Shown: positions 1 to 6,347 of the stretch, in pieces | Layout of the letters: each line of letters begins with the position of its first letter | How positions within the stretch are numbered: position 1 is the stretch's first letter | Notes under the pieces: generated by a model | Told to the model about the DNA's origin: nothing | What the model saw: the letters and a program-made list of their open reading frames with translations, nothing else | The model's database searches: none | Origin: an uncultured Geobacteraceae bacterium | GTDB lineage: Bacteria > Desulfobacterota > Desulfuromonadia > Geobacterales > Pseudopelobacteraceae | Assembly (NCBI GenBank): GCA_903845365.1 | Contig: CAIMXI010000270.1 | Coordinates: 1 to 36,697, forward strand | DNA: 36,697 nt | Direction: 5' to 3' | Position numbers and translations under genes: made by a program

Positions 1-1
1 C

Positions 2-187
2 TCACCACTATTGGACGATCCTTCTCTCAGTCGCATTACCGATGAGGAAATAAAACGGCTTATGATCGAGGCGTCAGGAAGACTGGAAGCGCTTCTTCGA
101 CTACGAGAAACATCTCCAGAAGAATACAAGCGAACCATTATTGATTGTGCGCTCCGTTATTGTCTAAAATGGCAGCGGAGCGTATAA
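2..187 (+). CDS. C-terminal part of an unrecognised protein
   Basis: An open frame enters from the left edge in the second base phase and ends at a TAA at 185-187, giving 61 residues. The peptide is charged and helical (for example TDEEIKRLMIEASGRLEALL) and ends in KWQRSV. Composition and codon use look like real coding sequence, but no family is recognised. It is the only gene in the left 25 kb on the + strand, so it converges with the polysaccharide operon. The start lies outside the window. Confidence 0.5.
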   Translation, partial: SPLLDDPSLSRITDEEIKRLMIEASGRLEALLRLRETSPEEYKRTIIDCALRYCLKWQRSV

Positions 188-446
188 CCAGAAAAATGCA
201 ATCTGGCTTCACAGCAGACACTTCAACATGCTATGCTCTATGGAAATCATGAAAAAACCCGTCTAAGTCGGTTGGGGGTTCTGAGGCACCTCAAGGCAAC
301 GCTGAACCATCTGCTCATAGTAACTCTTATCGGTATCAATAATCGGCCTTTGGGGGTCATCTGGTGATTCACGTGTTTGAGCGCAGCCGAATCATCGAAC
401 AGTTTGATTCCAATTCAAAACTCAAAATCCAAAATTGCCTCCAGAA
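188..446. other. Intergenic stretch with a gene-tail-like minus-strand frame
   Basis: No convincing complete gene. On the minus strand an open frame runs from 391 to a TAG at 263-265. Its last residues (PIIDTDKSYYEQMVQRCL) look protein-like, but the frame has no start codon with a ribosome site before a stop at 392-394. It may be the remnant tail of a degraded gene. The right end holds the first heptad repeat block. Confidence 0.3.
412..439 (+). repeat. Heptanucleotide repeat block 1
   Basis: Four 7-bp units read AATTCAA, AACTCAA, AATCCAA and AATTGCC. The block lies just downstream of the stop of the small membrane protein at 447-560. Confidence 0.75.
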
Positions 447-560
447 CTATCCCCATATCACCCATCCGATAATAATTCCAATTAGAAAACCAAAAAATGC
501 ACCGATTGTCAGTACAATTAGCCCGAAACCATTTGGTTTATCCTCAGGATGTCCAACCAT
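447..560 (-). CDS. Small glycine-rich membrane protein (37 aa)
   Basis: The gene is short and has a clear ribosome site: AGAGGGG stands 5-6 bases before the ATG. The product has a polar N-terminus (MVGHPEDKPNG). One hydrophobic helix follows at about residues 12-37, rich in GxxxG-type spacing and ending in IGWVIWG. That ending is shared with the next gene upstream (628-756), so the two are tandem paralogues. They are the last genes of the polysaccharide operon. The function is unknown; a helix-packing accessory subunit or regulator of a membrane enzyme is conceivable. The shared tail and ribosome site are seen in the sequence; any role is inference. Confidence 0.6.
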   Translation of the reverse strand: MVGHPEDKPNGFGLIVLTIGAFFGFLIGIIIGWVIWG

Positions 561-590
561 AATTCCCCTCTTTCGACTGCCTTTGACCTT

Positions 591-625
591 AATTCAAAAC
601 TCAAAACTCAAAATCCAAAATTGAT
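591..625 (+). repeat. Heptanucleotide repeat block 2
   Basis: Five units: AATTCAA, AACTCAA, AACTCAA, AATCCAA and AATTGAT. The block separates the two small membrane-protein genes. Confidence 0.75.
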
Positions 626-627
626 CT

Positions 628-756
628 TCAACCCCAGATAACCCACCCAATCAAAATTCCGCTGAAACCGCCAAAAATTGCACCTACCATAAGTCCTATC
701 AAGCCACTACTGGCACCTGGGCGTTCGTTAGAGTCTCTCGCTTCGATTATTTTCAT
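628..756 (-). CDS. Small glycine-rich membrane protein (42 aa), paralogue of the 447-560 product
   Basis: The ATG is preceded by AGAAGGAT about 9 bases upstream. The product starts with a charged stretch (MKIIEARDSNERPG) followed by a single membrane helix at about residues 18-42. The helix has repeated G residues and the ending GILIGWVIWG, nearly identical to the end of its downstream neighbour. Two such genes in tandem, each with its own ribosome site, argue that both are expressed. They follow the DegT aminotransferase at 787-2010, with only a heptad repeat between. No family is recognised. Confidence 0.6.
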   Translation of the reverse strand: MKIIEARDSNERPGASSGLIGLMVGAIFGGFSGILIGWVIWG

Positions 757-776
757 TTTATGGATATCCTTCTAGT

Positions 777-811
777 AACCCAAAATTCAAAACTCAAAAT
801 CCAAAACTGCT
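777..811 (+). repeat. Heptanucleotide repeat block 3, overlapping a gene end
   Basis: Five units (AACCCAA, AATTCAA, AACTCAA, AATCCAA, AACTGCT). On the minus strand this block supplies the last codons (ending LDFEF) and the TGA stop of the aminotransferase at 787-2010. Confidence 0.75.
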
Positions 812-2010
812 CTAAAAACTTTCTCCACCGCCCGACAAGTATCGTACATATCCTCATCCGTCAAGGTTGGATGCACCAGAAACATAAGGCTGGTTTCCCC
901 CAGTGCTTTAGCAACAGGCAGGCGTTCAGTCGGGCCATATCCTGCGTCAACAAAGGCTTTCTCAAGATATATTTCACTACAACTGCCGCTGAAGCATGGT
1001 ATGCCTTCCGCGTTTATAGCATTCATGACCATGTCTCTATCCCAACCAGACGCAAGCATCTCTGGTCTGACAAAGACATAATACTTGTACATGGCGTGAC
1101 TTTTTTCAGAGGGGACCGGAGTTAGCCGAAGGGCTGGAATCCGGGAGAATGATTCCGTGAGAATAGCCGCATGTCGTTGTCGCGCTGCCGTCCACTCCGG
1201 CAGCTTGCGTAACTGCACTCTTCCAATAGCAGACTGCATCTCCGTCAACCGCATGTTGGTGCCAAACGAATCATGCAGCCAGCGAAATCCAGGTTCATGG
1301 TGGCGATTATATACTGCGTCATAACTTTTCCCATGGTCTTTAAACTCCCAAGCTTTCCGCCAAAGCACTTCGTCATTGGTAGTCAGCATGCCACCCTCAC
1401 CCCCGGTGGTCATGATCTTGTCCTGACAGAACGAAAAGGCGGCAACATCCGCCAGCGACCCAACTGGCTTTCCTTTGTAAGTAGCACCATGCGCTTGAGC
1501 ACAATCCTCAATAACCTTCAATCCATGCTCCCGAGCAAGTTCCAAAATAGGATCCATGGCGCACGGCCAGCCGGCCAGATGAACACAGATGATCGCTTTG
1601 GTGCGGGGGGTTATATGAGGCCGAATTGTGTCAGCCGTAATATTTTGGCTGGTCGGATCAACATCAACCACAATCGGGATCGCTCCTCGCATGACAATAC
1701 AACTGGCCGAGGCGATAAAGGTGCGACAGGTAGTTATAACTTCGTCACCCGGTCCGATCCCTAGGGCATAAAGGGCAAGTTCCAGCGCGACGGTGCCGTT
1801 GGCAAGGGCTATGGCGTGATTGCAGCAGGCGAATGCGGCAAATTCCTTCTCGAACTCTCGCCCTTCTACGCCGGGCCAATAGTTAACCTTGCCGGATGAA
1901 AGGCATGCCGTGGCGGCAGCTATTTCGTCTTGTGCAAAAAACGGCCAGGGGGCGAAAGGGATGGTGCGAACAGGCTCGCCGCCATTTATTGCGAGATTAT
2001 TAGAAGTCAT
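787..2010 (-). CDS. DegT/DnrJ/EryC1/StrS family PLP-dependent sugar aminotransferase
   Basis: The 407-residue protein has the family's usual length and order. The substrate loop SGKVNYWPG lies near residue 40 and the phosphate-binding ANGTVALELAL near 70. VIEDCAQAHGA at about 167 carries the PLP-ring aspartate D169. SFCQDKIMTTGGEGG carries the likely Schiff-base lysine K198. Such enzymes transfer an amino group from glutamate or glutamine to a keto-sugar nucleotide in the cytoplasm. With the NeuD-like acyltransferase upstream and the PglC-type transferase, it could make a 4-amino, then 4-acylamino, UDP-sugar for priming (PglE-PglD-PglC logic). The matching 4,6-dehydratase is not in the window. 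The ATG has AAAGGGGAAATC in front. The final residues come from an inserted heptad repeat, so the original C-terminus may be altered. Confidence 0.88.
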   Translation of the reverse strand: MTSNNLAINGGEPVRTIPFAPWPFFAQDEIAAATACLSSGKVNYWPGVEGREFEKEFAAFACCNHAIALANGTVALELALYALGIGPGDEVITTCRTFIASASCIVMRGAIPIVVDVDPTSQNITADTIRPHITPRTKAIICVHLAGWPCAMDPILELAREHGLKVIEDCAQAHGATYKGKPVGSLADVAAFSFCQDKIMTTGGEGGMLTTNDEVLWRKAWEFKDHGKSYDAVYNRHHEPGFRWLHDSFGTNMRLTEMQSAIGRVQLRKLPEWTAARQRHAAILTESFSRIPALRLTPVPSEKSHAMYKYYVFVRPEMLASGWDRDMVMNAINAEGIPCFSGSCSEIYLEKAFVDAGYGPTERLPVAKALGETSLMFLVHPTLTDEDMYDTCRAVEKVFRAVLDFEF

Positions 2011-2022
2011 GATTTCCCCTTT

Positions 2023-2050
2023 AATTCAAAACTCAAAACTTATAACTTTT
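2023..2050 (+). repeat. Heptanucleotide repeat block 4
   Basis: Units AATTCAA, AACTCAA, AACTTAT and AACTTTT, decaying to one side. The block lies in the leader just upstream of the aminotransferase ribosome site. Confidence 0.65.
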
Positions 2051-2137
2051 TTCAGCCCGTTGCCTTCTTCTGCAAAACTCTGCGACCTTGCCTAGAGACA
2101 CCTACTTCTAACTGCGAGAGACCGCCTTTGCCGATAC

Positions 2138-2172
2138 AATTCAAAATCCAAAATTCAACATTCAACATTGCC
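2138..2172 (+). repeat. Heptanucleotide repeat block 5
   Basis: Five units: AATTCAA, AATCCAA, AATTCAA, CATTCAA and CATTGCC. The block lies between the NeuD-like gene and the aminotransferase. I see no gene in the roughly 90 bp between blocks 4 and 5. Confidence 0.7.
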
Positions 2173-2247
2173 TTTACAATTGCCTCAGAATTTACGAAGG
2201 GCTTCCCTCCACCGTCACCCCCATCCAGAACATTCCAGATAAACTAA

Positions 2248-2898
2248 TCAAAACGCCTCCAATGTTTTTATTTGTCGAGCTGGACAGCCAACAACAAGGA
2301 CATTGGGAGGGACATCTTTTGACACGACTGCCCCTGCACCTACAAAACTGCCTTGACCCAATGAAATTCCTTGGATAATGGTTGATCCGGTTCCAACTTC
2401 AACCCCATGACCAAATGTTACATTGCCAGAAACAGCAACTTGTGGCGCTAAATTACAAAAATCTCCAGCCACAACATCATGACCAATAGTACAAGCTAGA
2501 TTTATGATAGAGTGTTGGCCTAGTGTAATTTGTGTGGTCAAAATGCAACCTGCCGTAATTATACTTCCCTCGCCAATTTCAACATAATCTGATTTGAGCA
2601 CGGAATTATGAATCAACGTTGCAAAGCGCACACTACCAGAAGAGATCATTCTGTTTACAATTGCCCTACGTGTGCGAGGCGTACCTACGGCTACCACAAA
2701 GCTATCATCAGGATAATTTGCACAATCCGCAATGCTACCTAGTACCTTGATGCCACAAAACATCTGTCCACACATACTTGGATTATCATCTAATATGCCG
2801 ATAATATCCCATTTTTCTGAACACTCACGTGCCAACCAGATCACTTCTCGAGAAAAACCGCCACCACCAACTATTATCAGTTTATTCGTCTTTGTCAT
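2248..2898 (-). CDS. NeuD/PglD-type sugar acyltransferase (left-handed beta-helix)
   Basis: The 216-residue protein starts with a Rossmann-like nucleotide-sugar domain (KLIIVGGGGFSREVIWLARE). From about residue 90 it continues as hexapeptide repeats (IGEGSIITAGCILT, LGQHSIINLACTIGHD, FGHGVEVGTGSTII, and so on), ending in NVLVVGCPARQIKTL. Known members N- or O-acylate nucleotide amino sugars (PglD, PerB, NeuD). The conserved H in ACTIGHD matches the catalytic position. The gene starts 2 bp after the dehydrogenase stop, with GAGGGTAAAG as ribosome site, so the two are co-translated. That pairing suggests the acyl donor might be a 3-hydroxyacyl-CoA rather than acetyl-CoA, which is inference. Confidence 0.88.
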   Translation of the reverse strand: MTKTNKLIIVGGGGFSREVIWLARECSEKWDIIGILDDNPSMCGQMFCGIKVLGSIADCANYPDDSFVVAVGTPRTRRAIVNRMISSGSVRFATLIHNSVLKSDYVEIGEGSIITAGCILTTQITLGQHSIINLACTIGHDVVAGDFCNLAPQVAVSGNVTFGHGVEVGTGSTIIQGISLGQGSFVGAGAVVSKDVPPNVLVVGCPARQIKTLEAF

Positions 2899-2900
2899 CT

Positions 2901-3755
2901 TTACCCTCGCTTTCGGTAGTTATAAAATCCCGCTCCTGTCTTTCTACCAAGTTTACCAGCACGGACATATTTTTTCAGTAAGTGAGCAGGCCGATACTTC
3001 GCATCTCCAGTCTCTTCTACAAGTGTTTCCAAAATACTAAGACATACATCCAACCCAATAAAGTCAGCCAGTTCAAGTGGTCCCATCGGATGGTTTGCCC
3101 CAAGCTGCATACAGCTATCAATGGTTTTTTCGTCGGATATCCCTTCAGATAACAGAAAAATAGCCTCGTTAATCATGGGGAAAAGCAATCTATTCACCAC
3201 AAATCCTGGAGTCTCAGGCAATACTACCGGATGTTTATCCAACAAATTCAGAAATTTTAATGCAGCTTCAACCGTATCGTCATTTGTGAATTCTCCTCTG
3301 ACGACTTCAACCAGCCTCATTGTCATTGGTGGATTAAAAAAATGAATCCCTACAAAATTGGCAGAACACGCTGTTTTGGACGCCAACTCAGTTATGCTGA
3401 GGGTAGAGGTGTTTGTAGCAACAATGGTACCATCACAAATATAAGCTTTTGTCTTCATGAGGATGCCGGACTTCACGCTCATATTCTCTTTCGCGGTCTC
3501 CATTATGAAATTACAGTCGGATATCTGTTGCAGATCGTCCACATATGTAACATTTGCTAAAATGGTTTCAATCGCTTCCTTTGAAATGACTCCAAGTTTT
3601 GACTGAATGATTGCCAATCGTCCAAACTCCTTAACAAAATCGTCATGAAGACGATGATTCCACAAAACTACTGGAATACCGCGTGATGCGCACAAAAGAG
3701 CAAGCTGTTTACCCATTGTTCCCGCGCCCAATATTCCGATTCTAAGGTTCTGCAA
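2901..3755 (-). CDS. 3-hydroxyacyl-CoA dehydrogenase (3-hydroxybutyryl-CoA dehydrogenase type)
   Basis: I choose the TTG at 3755: GGAGG stands 5 bases before it, and the protein then begins directly at the NAD fold (QNLRIGILGAGTMG, GxGxxG at residues 10-15). This gives 284 residues, the family's usual size. A longer in-frame start at 3815 would add 20 unlikely residues. NTSTLSI (about 115-121), HFFNPP with H138 and VEVVRG with E150 match the catalytic Ser/His/Glu region. GFVVNRLLFPMINEA and the C-terminal dimer domain (NHPMGPLELADFIGLD) follow. The reaction is NAD(P)-dependent interconversion of acetoacetyl- and 3-hydroxybutyryl-CoA. It sits between the priming transferase and the NeuD-like acyltransferase, which suggests supply of a 3-hydroxyacyl group for an amino sugar; that link is inference. 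Confidence 0.85.
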   Translation of the reverse strand: MQNLRIGILGAGTMGKQLALLCASRGIPVVLWNHRLHDDFVKEFGRLAIIQSKLGVISKEAIETILANVTYVDDLQQISDCNFIMETAKENMSVKSGILMKTKAYICDGTIVATNTSTLSITELASKTACSANFVGIHFFNPPMTMRLVEVVRGEFTNDDTVEAALKFLNLLDKHPVVLPETPGFVVNRLLFPMINEAIFLLSEGISDEKTIDSCMQLGANHPMGPLELADFIGLDVCLSILETLVEETGDAKYRPAHLLKKYVRAGKLGRKTGAGFYNYRKRG

Positions 3756-3827
3756 TATTACCTCCAAAATATTTTGGTGATGTCCCCAAAAAAGCTTCAA
3801 TCGCCGCGTGTCCATCCATTGTACTTC

Positions 3828-3859
3828 AATTTTTAATGCTGGGTTTTGAGTTTTGAATT
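3828..3859 (-). repeat. Heptanucleotide repeat block 6 (inverted)
   Basis: Read on the minus strand the units are AATTCAA, AACTCAA, AACCCAG and CATTAAA, so this copy is inverted relative to the other eight. It lies in the leader of the dehydrogenase gene. Confidence 0.6.
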
Positions 3860-3910
3860 ATTCCTGCAAGATCAACTGATCTAAAATCAAGAATTGTTTT
3901 CAAACTTTTC

Positions 3911-3945
3911 AATCTAAAATCTAAAATTCATAATTCAAAATTGCC
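3911..3945 (+). repeat. Heptanucleotide repeat block 7, forming a gene end
   Basis: Units AATCTAA, AATCTAA, AATTCAT, AATTCAA and AATTGCC. On the minus strand it encodes the terminal NFEL and stop of the winged-helix fragment at 3928-4134. Confidence 0.7.
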
Positions 3946-4209
3946 TTTCAGTCTGTACTTCTGCAATCGACTGTTCGGTGACTCTGGCCGTGTCATACTA
4001 ATATTACCTTCTGCCAGCAATTTACGAATACCCAGATTAAGGTGGCCTGTAACTCCACGCATTCCAAGAGCCGCAGCAATTTCAGACTTGCTTGGTCGCC
4101 TAGTGTGTAATGCAGCGACTATGCGTCCATTCAACGACTCTGCCTATGACCCTGCCTTTATCTGGAGAGCAAAATCATAACTCTTCTGCTGAATAAGGTT
4201 ATCTTTCAT
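3928..4209 (-). pseudogene. Chimeric gene relic: four-helix-bundle N-terminus plus winged-helix C-terminus
   Basis: From an ATG at 4209 (AGGA upstream) the frame reads MKDNLIQQKSYDFALQIK and hits TAG at 4144-4146. This start resembles the N-terminus of 23S rRNA intervening-sequence/S23 four-helix-bundle proteins. The same frame then continues as a 68-residue winged helix: RRPSKSEIAAALGMRG, a recognition-helix region, and PNSRLQKYRL near the end. That pattern is typical of the C-terminal domain of RecG-like/AlbA or Fic-type ATP-binding regulators. The last residues (GNFEL) come from a heptad repeat. Neither half is complete, so this is best read as debris from recombination. A TTG at 4134 could start a stand-alone 68-aa DNA-binding peptide. 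Family assignments are from motif memory only. Confidence 0.45.
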
Positions 4210-4218
4210 TACAGTCCT

Positions 4219-4253
4219 AATTCAAAATCTAAAATCCAAAACTCAAAATTGCT
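4219..4253 (+). repeat. Heptanucleotide repeat block 8, forming a gene end
   Basis: Units AATTCAA, AATCTAA, AATCCAA, AACTCAA and AATTGCT. On the minus strand it encodes the terminal KQF and the stop of the PglC-type transferase. Confidence 0.75.
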
Positions 4254-4842
4254 TCTCTGAACCTTTGAATTCTGACATCGTAGCCTGCCCTTCTTGACTG
4301 ATTCCTTCTCGTTTAAATACCTTGTTAAAGGTCATCCAGAGAATCTTCAGATCGAGCCAAAATGATTGATGATCAACATACCACACATCCAGCTTGAATT
4401 TTTCTTCCCAGCTGATGGCATTGCGGCCATTAACCTGTGCCCAGCCGGTGATGCCGGGTCGTACCTCGTGACGCCGAGCTTGCACTGGAGAGTAGAGCGG
4501 CAAATATTGCATCAGCAGGGGGCGTGGACCGACCAGGCTCATTTCTCCCTTCAGCACATTGATCAATTCCGGTAGCTCATCCAGGCTGCTGCTGCGTAGA
4601 AATTTGCCGAAACGCATCAAACGTAGCTCGTCAGGCAACAGATTGCCGTCAGCATTTCGTTCATCCGTCATTGTGCGGAACTTGTACATCATAAAAGACT
4701 GACCACGCAGACCTGGACGTAGTTGGCGAAACAGTACCGGGCTTCCCAACAGTACTTTCACGAGTAAACCAATTACCAGCAAGAACGGTGCAAAAACACA
4801 CAAGCCGACAAAAACAGCAAAAAAGTCGAAAGCTCGCTTCAT
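4243..4842 (-). CDS. PglC/WcaJ-type phosphoglycosyl transferase (priming enzyme)
   Basis: The 199-residue monotopic transferase moves a sugar-1-phosphate from a UDP-sugar to undecaprenyl phosphate on the inner membrane, starting repeat-unit synthesis. The N-terminal reentrant hydrophobic helix is at about residues 5-32. It is followed by [12 protein letters not shown] and [15 protein letters not shown]. The catalytic Asp-Glu dyad is D88-E89 in [10 protein letters not shown], then MSLVGPRPL and [15 protein letters not shown]. The length is that of a minimal PglC, without the WbaP N-terminal membrane domain. The ATG overlaps the stop of a truncated paralogue by 4 bases (ATGA) and has no strong ribosome site of its own, so translation is probably coupled to that fragment. 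The terminal KQF comes from a heptad repeat. Confidence 0.93.
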   Translation of the reverse strand: MKRAFDFFAVFVGLCVFAPFLLVIGLLVKVLLGSPVLFRQLRPGLRGQSFMMYKFRTMTDERNADGNLLPDELRLMRFGKFLRSSSLDELPELINVLKGEMSLVGPRPLLMQYLPLYSPVQARRHEVRPGITGWAQVNGRNAISWEEKFKLDVWYVDHQSFWLDLKILWMTFNKVFKREGISQEGQATMSEFKGSEKQF

Positions 4843-5102
4843 ATAACACCAGCCGCAGAGTTCAATTCAAAATTCATAACCCAAAATGCAAAATTGCCAT
4901 TCGCATCCCGCTGATCGGTCATAGTTCGGAATTTATATACATAAAACGGTTGCGTATGCAACCCCGGGCGCCGCTGTTTGAACAAAACCGGCGAACCTAG
5001 TTTGATGCGCACCAAAATTGCAACAACAACTATCAGGGGAGAAACAATCAAACATCCAAGAGAAGCTGAAAAGATATCGAAAAGACGTTTTCCAAATGTC
5101 AT
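4839..5102 (-). pseudogene. Truncated PglC-type transferase paralogue
   Basis: The first 70 or so residues ([44 protein letters not shown]) align with the start of the intact transferase directly downstream. The frame then runs into a heptad repeat (residues [11 protein letters not shown]) and stops at 4839. The catalytic Asp-Glu dyad and the whole C-terminal half are missing, so it cannot be active. It looks like a tandem duplication or a recombination scar at the repeat. The reading frame survives to an ATGA overlap with the intact copy, so it may serve as a translated leader for that gene. Confidence 0.8.
4864..4898 (+). repeat. Heptanucleotide repeat block 9, inside a truncated gene
   Basis: Units AATTCAA, AATTCAT, AACCCAA, AATGCAA and AATTGCC. 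The block sits exactly where homology between the truncated and intact PglC-type genes stops. Confidence 0.75.
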
Positions 5103-5116
5103 TTAATGTCCTTCCG

Positions 5117-6307
5117 TTACCCTATCAGTTCATACTTATTGAGTGCATCAATATATTGTCCCGTGTTGCGCCTAGAAAAATATTGTTCAGCATTTTCGCG
5201 CGCAGCGACCTTATACTGTTTCAGCAATTCCACATCGTTCGCAAGAGTAAGTATTGCACTTTTTAACTTATCAATATTTCCACTGCGGACAGACATACCA
5301 CAGCAGTTTTCAACTAACATGCGTGACAGATCTGTATCCTTCCCAGAAACCACTAGTGGGACAAGACCAGCCGCCATGTAATAATAAGTTTTACTTGGCA
5401 CAATGCAAGCCTCTGTTCCAGGTTGGTAAGCAACAATGCCAATATCACCAGTAGCCATGGAGTGTGAAAGTACCTCTTCAGGTTGAAATGGTAAAAGAGT
5501 GATGTTATGAAGTCCTTCATTTGCTTTAGTTTTCTCTACGAGAGACCATTTTGCTCCTTCGCCGATAAACAAAAATCGAATAGTTCCATGATCTTTCAAT
5601 TCACGAGCTACATCAAGGATACTTTCTATATCGTGAGTGTTACCCATGTTTCCAGAGTAAAGAACCGTTATCTTCCCTACTTGGTTATGTTCAATAGCAA
5701 ATGGATTTTCCCGTTTAGCAAGCGGCTTGATTGTTTCAACGTCACACCAGTTATGTATAACTACAGCATGTCCAGGGGCTGTACGGCTCAAGTCGTAGCT
5801 ATTTTCAAGTAAATGAGCCATATCTTCGCCAATAGTAAAGACCAAGCTTGCCTGTTCCAGCACGATCCGGTTCATTTCTGACCATATCTTTGAAATCATA
5901 CCTTTGCGAAGAGTTCCCATTTCAACCAAAAGGTCGGGGTAGATGTCATAAACGAGAAGCACATACCGCTGCCTCCTAACTAATTTGAATAGAAGACCAA
6001 GTAAACCAAGAAACGGCGGGTTGGACACAATGAAGAGTAGTGCACTACAAGGCTGCCTAAGCGTCACCCATAAAGAACTGAAAAAATAGCAGACCCAAGA
6101 TAAAAGCCTTTTAGGGTTACTACGTCGGTCATAGCCAGGAGCAGCCTTGGTGGTGAGAGCTACGCTTGCTGTAGACAGCAATGTATCGGAGTGCCCAGTG
6201 TACAAGAATGCCGGAAACCAGACTTTAGACAAGTCCTCAGCAAGCTCACGAAAGAGCGGACCAGCGACCTGGTTTAGCAACACTATTTTGGTATTCTGCT
6301 CACTCAT
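5117..6307 (-). CDS. GT4-family glycosyltransferase (WbuB-like)
   Basis: GT-B fold enzyme of about 396 residues that adds a sugar to the lipid-linked repeat unit in the cytoplasm. The N-terminal domain begins at KIVLLNQVAGPLFRELAEDLS. The C-terminal donor domain begins near VLYSGNMGNTHDIESIL and contains LFIGEGAKW and VPSKTYYYMAAGLVPLV, the usual nucleotide-sugar site, followed by the Rossmann end. I start at the ATG at 6307, which puts the first beta strand at the N-terminus. An in-frame TTG at 6343, 4 nt after the stop of the upstream gene, would add 12 residues. Neither start has a strong ribosome site. Donor and acceptor cannot be read from sequence. Confidence 0.85.
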   Translation of the reverse strand: MSEQNTKIVLLNQVAGPLFRELAEDLSKVWFPAFLYTGHSDTLLSTASVALTTKAAPGYDRRSNPKRLLSWVCYFFSSLWVTLRQPCSALLFIVSNPPFLGLLGLLFKLVRRQRYVLLVYDIYPDLLVEMGTLRKGMISKIWSEMNRIVLEQASLVFTIGEDMAHLLENSYDLSRTAPGHAVVIHNWCDVETIKPLAKRENPFAIEHNQVGKITVLYSGNMGNTHDIESILDVARELKDHGTIRFLFIGEGAKWSLVEKTKANEGLHNITLLPFQPEEVLSHSMATGDIGIVAYQPGTEACIVPSKTYYYMAAGLVPLVVSGKDTDLSRMLVENCCGMSVRSGNIDKLKSAILTLANDVELLKQYKVAARENAEQYFSRRNTGQYIDALNKYELIG

Positions 6308-6347
6308 AACCTTAGCCAATGTAGATTGAAAAATATGAGTCAATTAG

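Noticed and set aside
364-1125. Plus-strand open frames of 86 and 121 codons at the left end
   Set aside because: They run antisense through the small membrane-protein genes, the heptad repeats and the aminotransferase, and their peptides are dominated by repeat-encoded NSKLKIQN. They lack ribosome sites.
1273-1764. A 163-codon plus-strand frame opposite the aminotransferase
   Set aside because: The opposite strand encodes a complete DegT enzyme with catalytic residues; this frame is its shadow and its peptide has no coherent fold.
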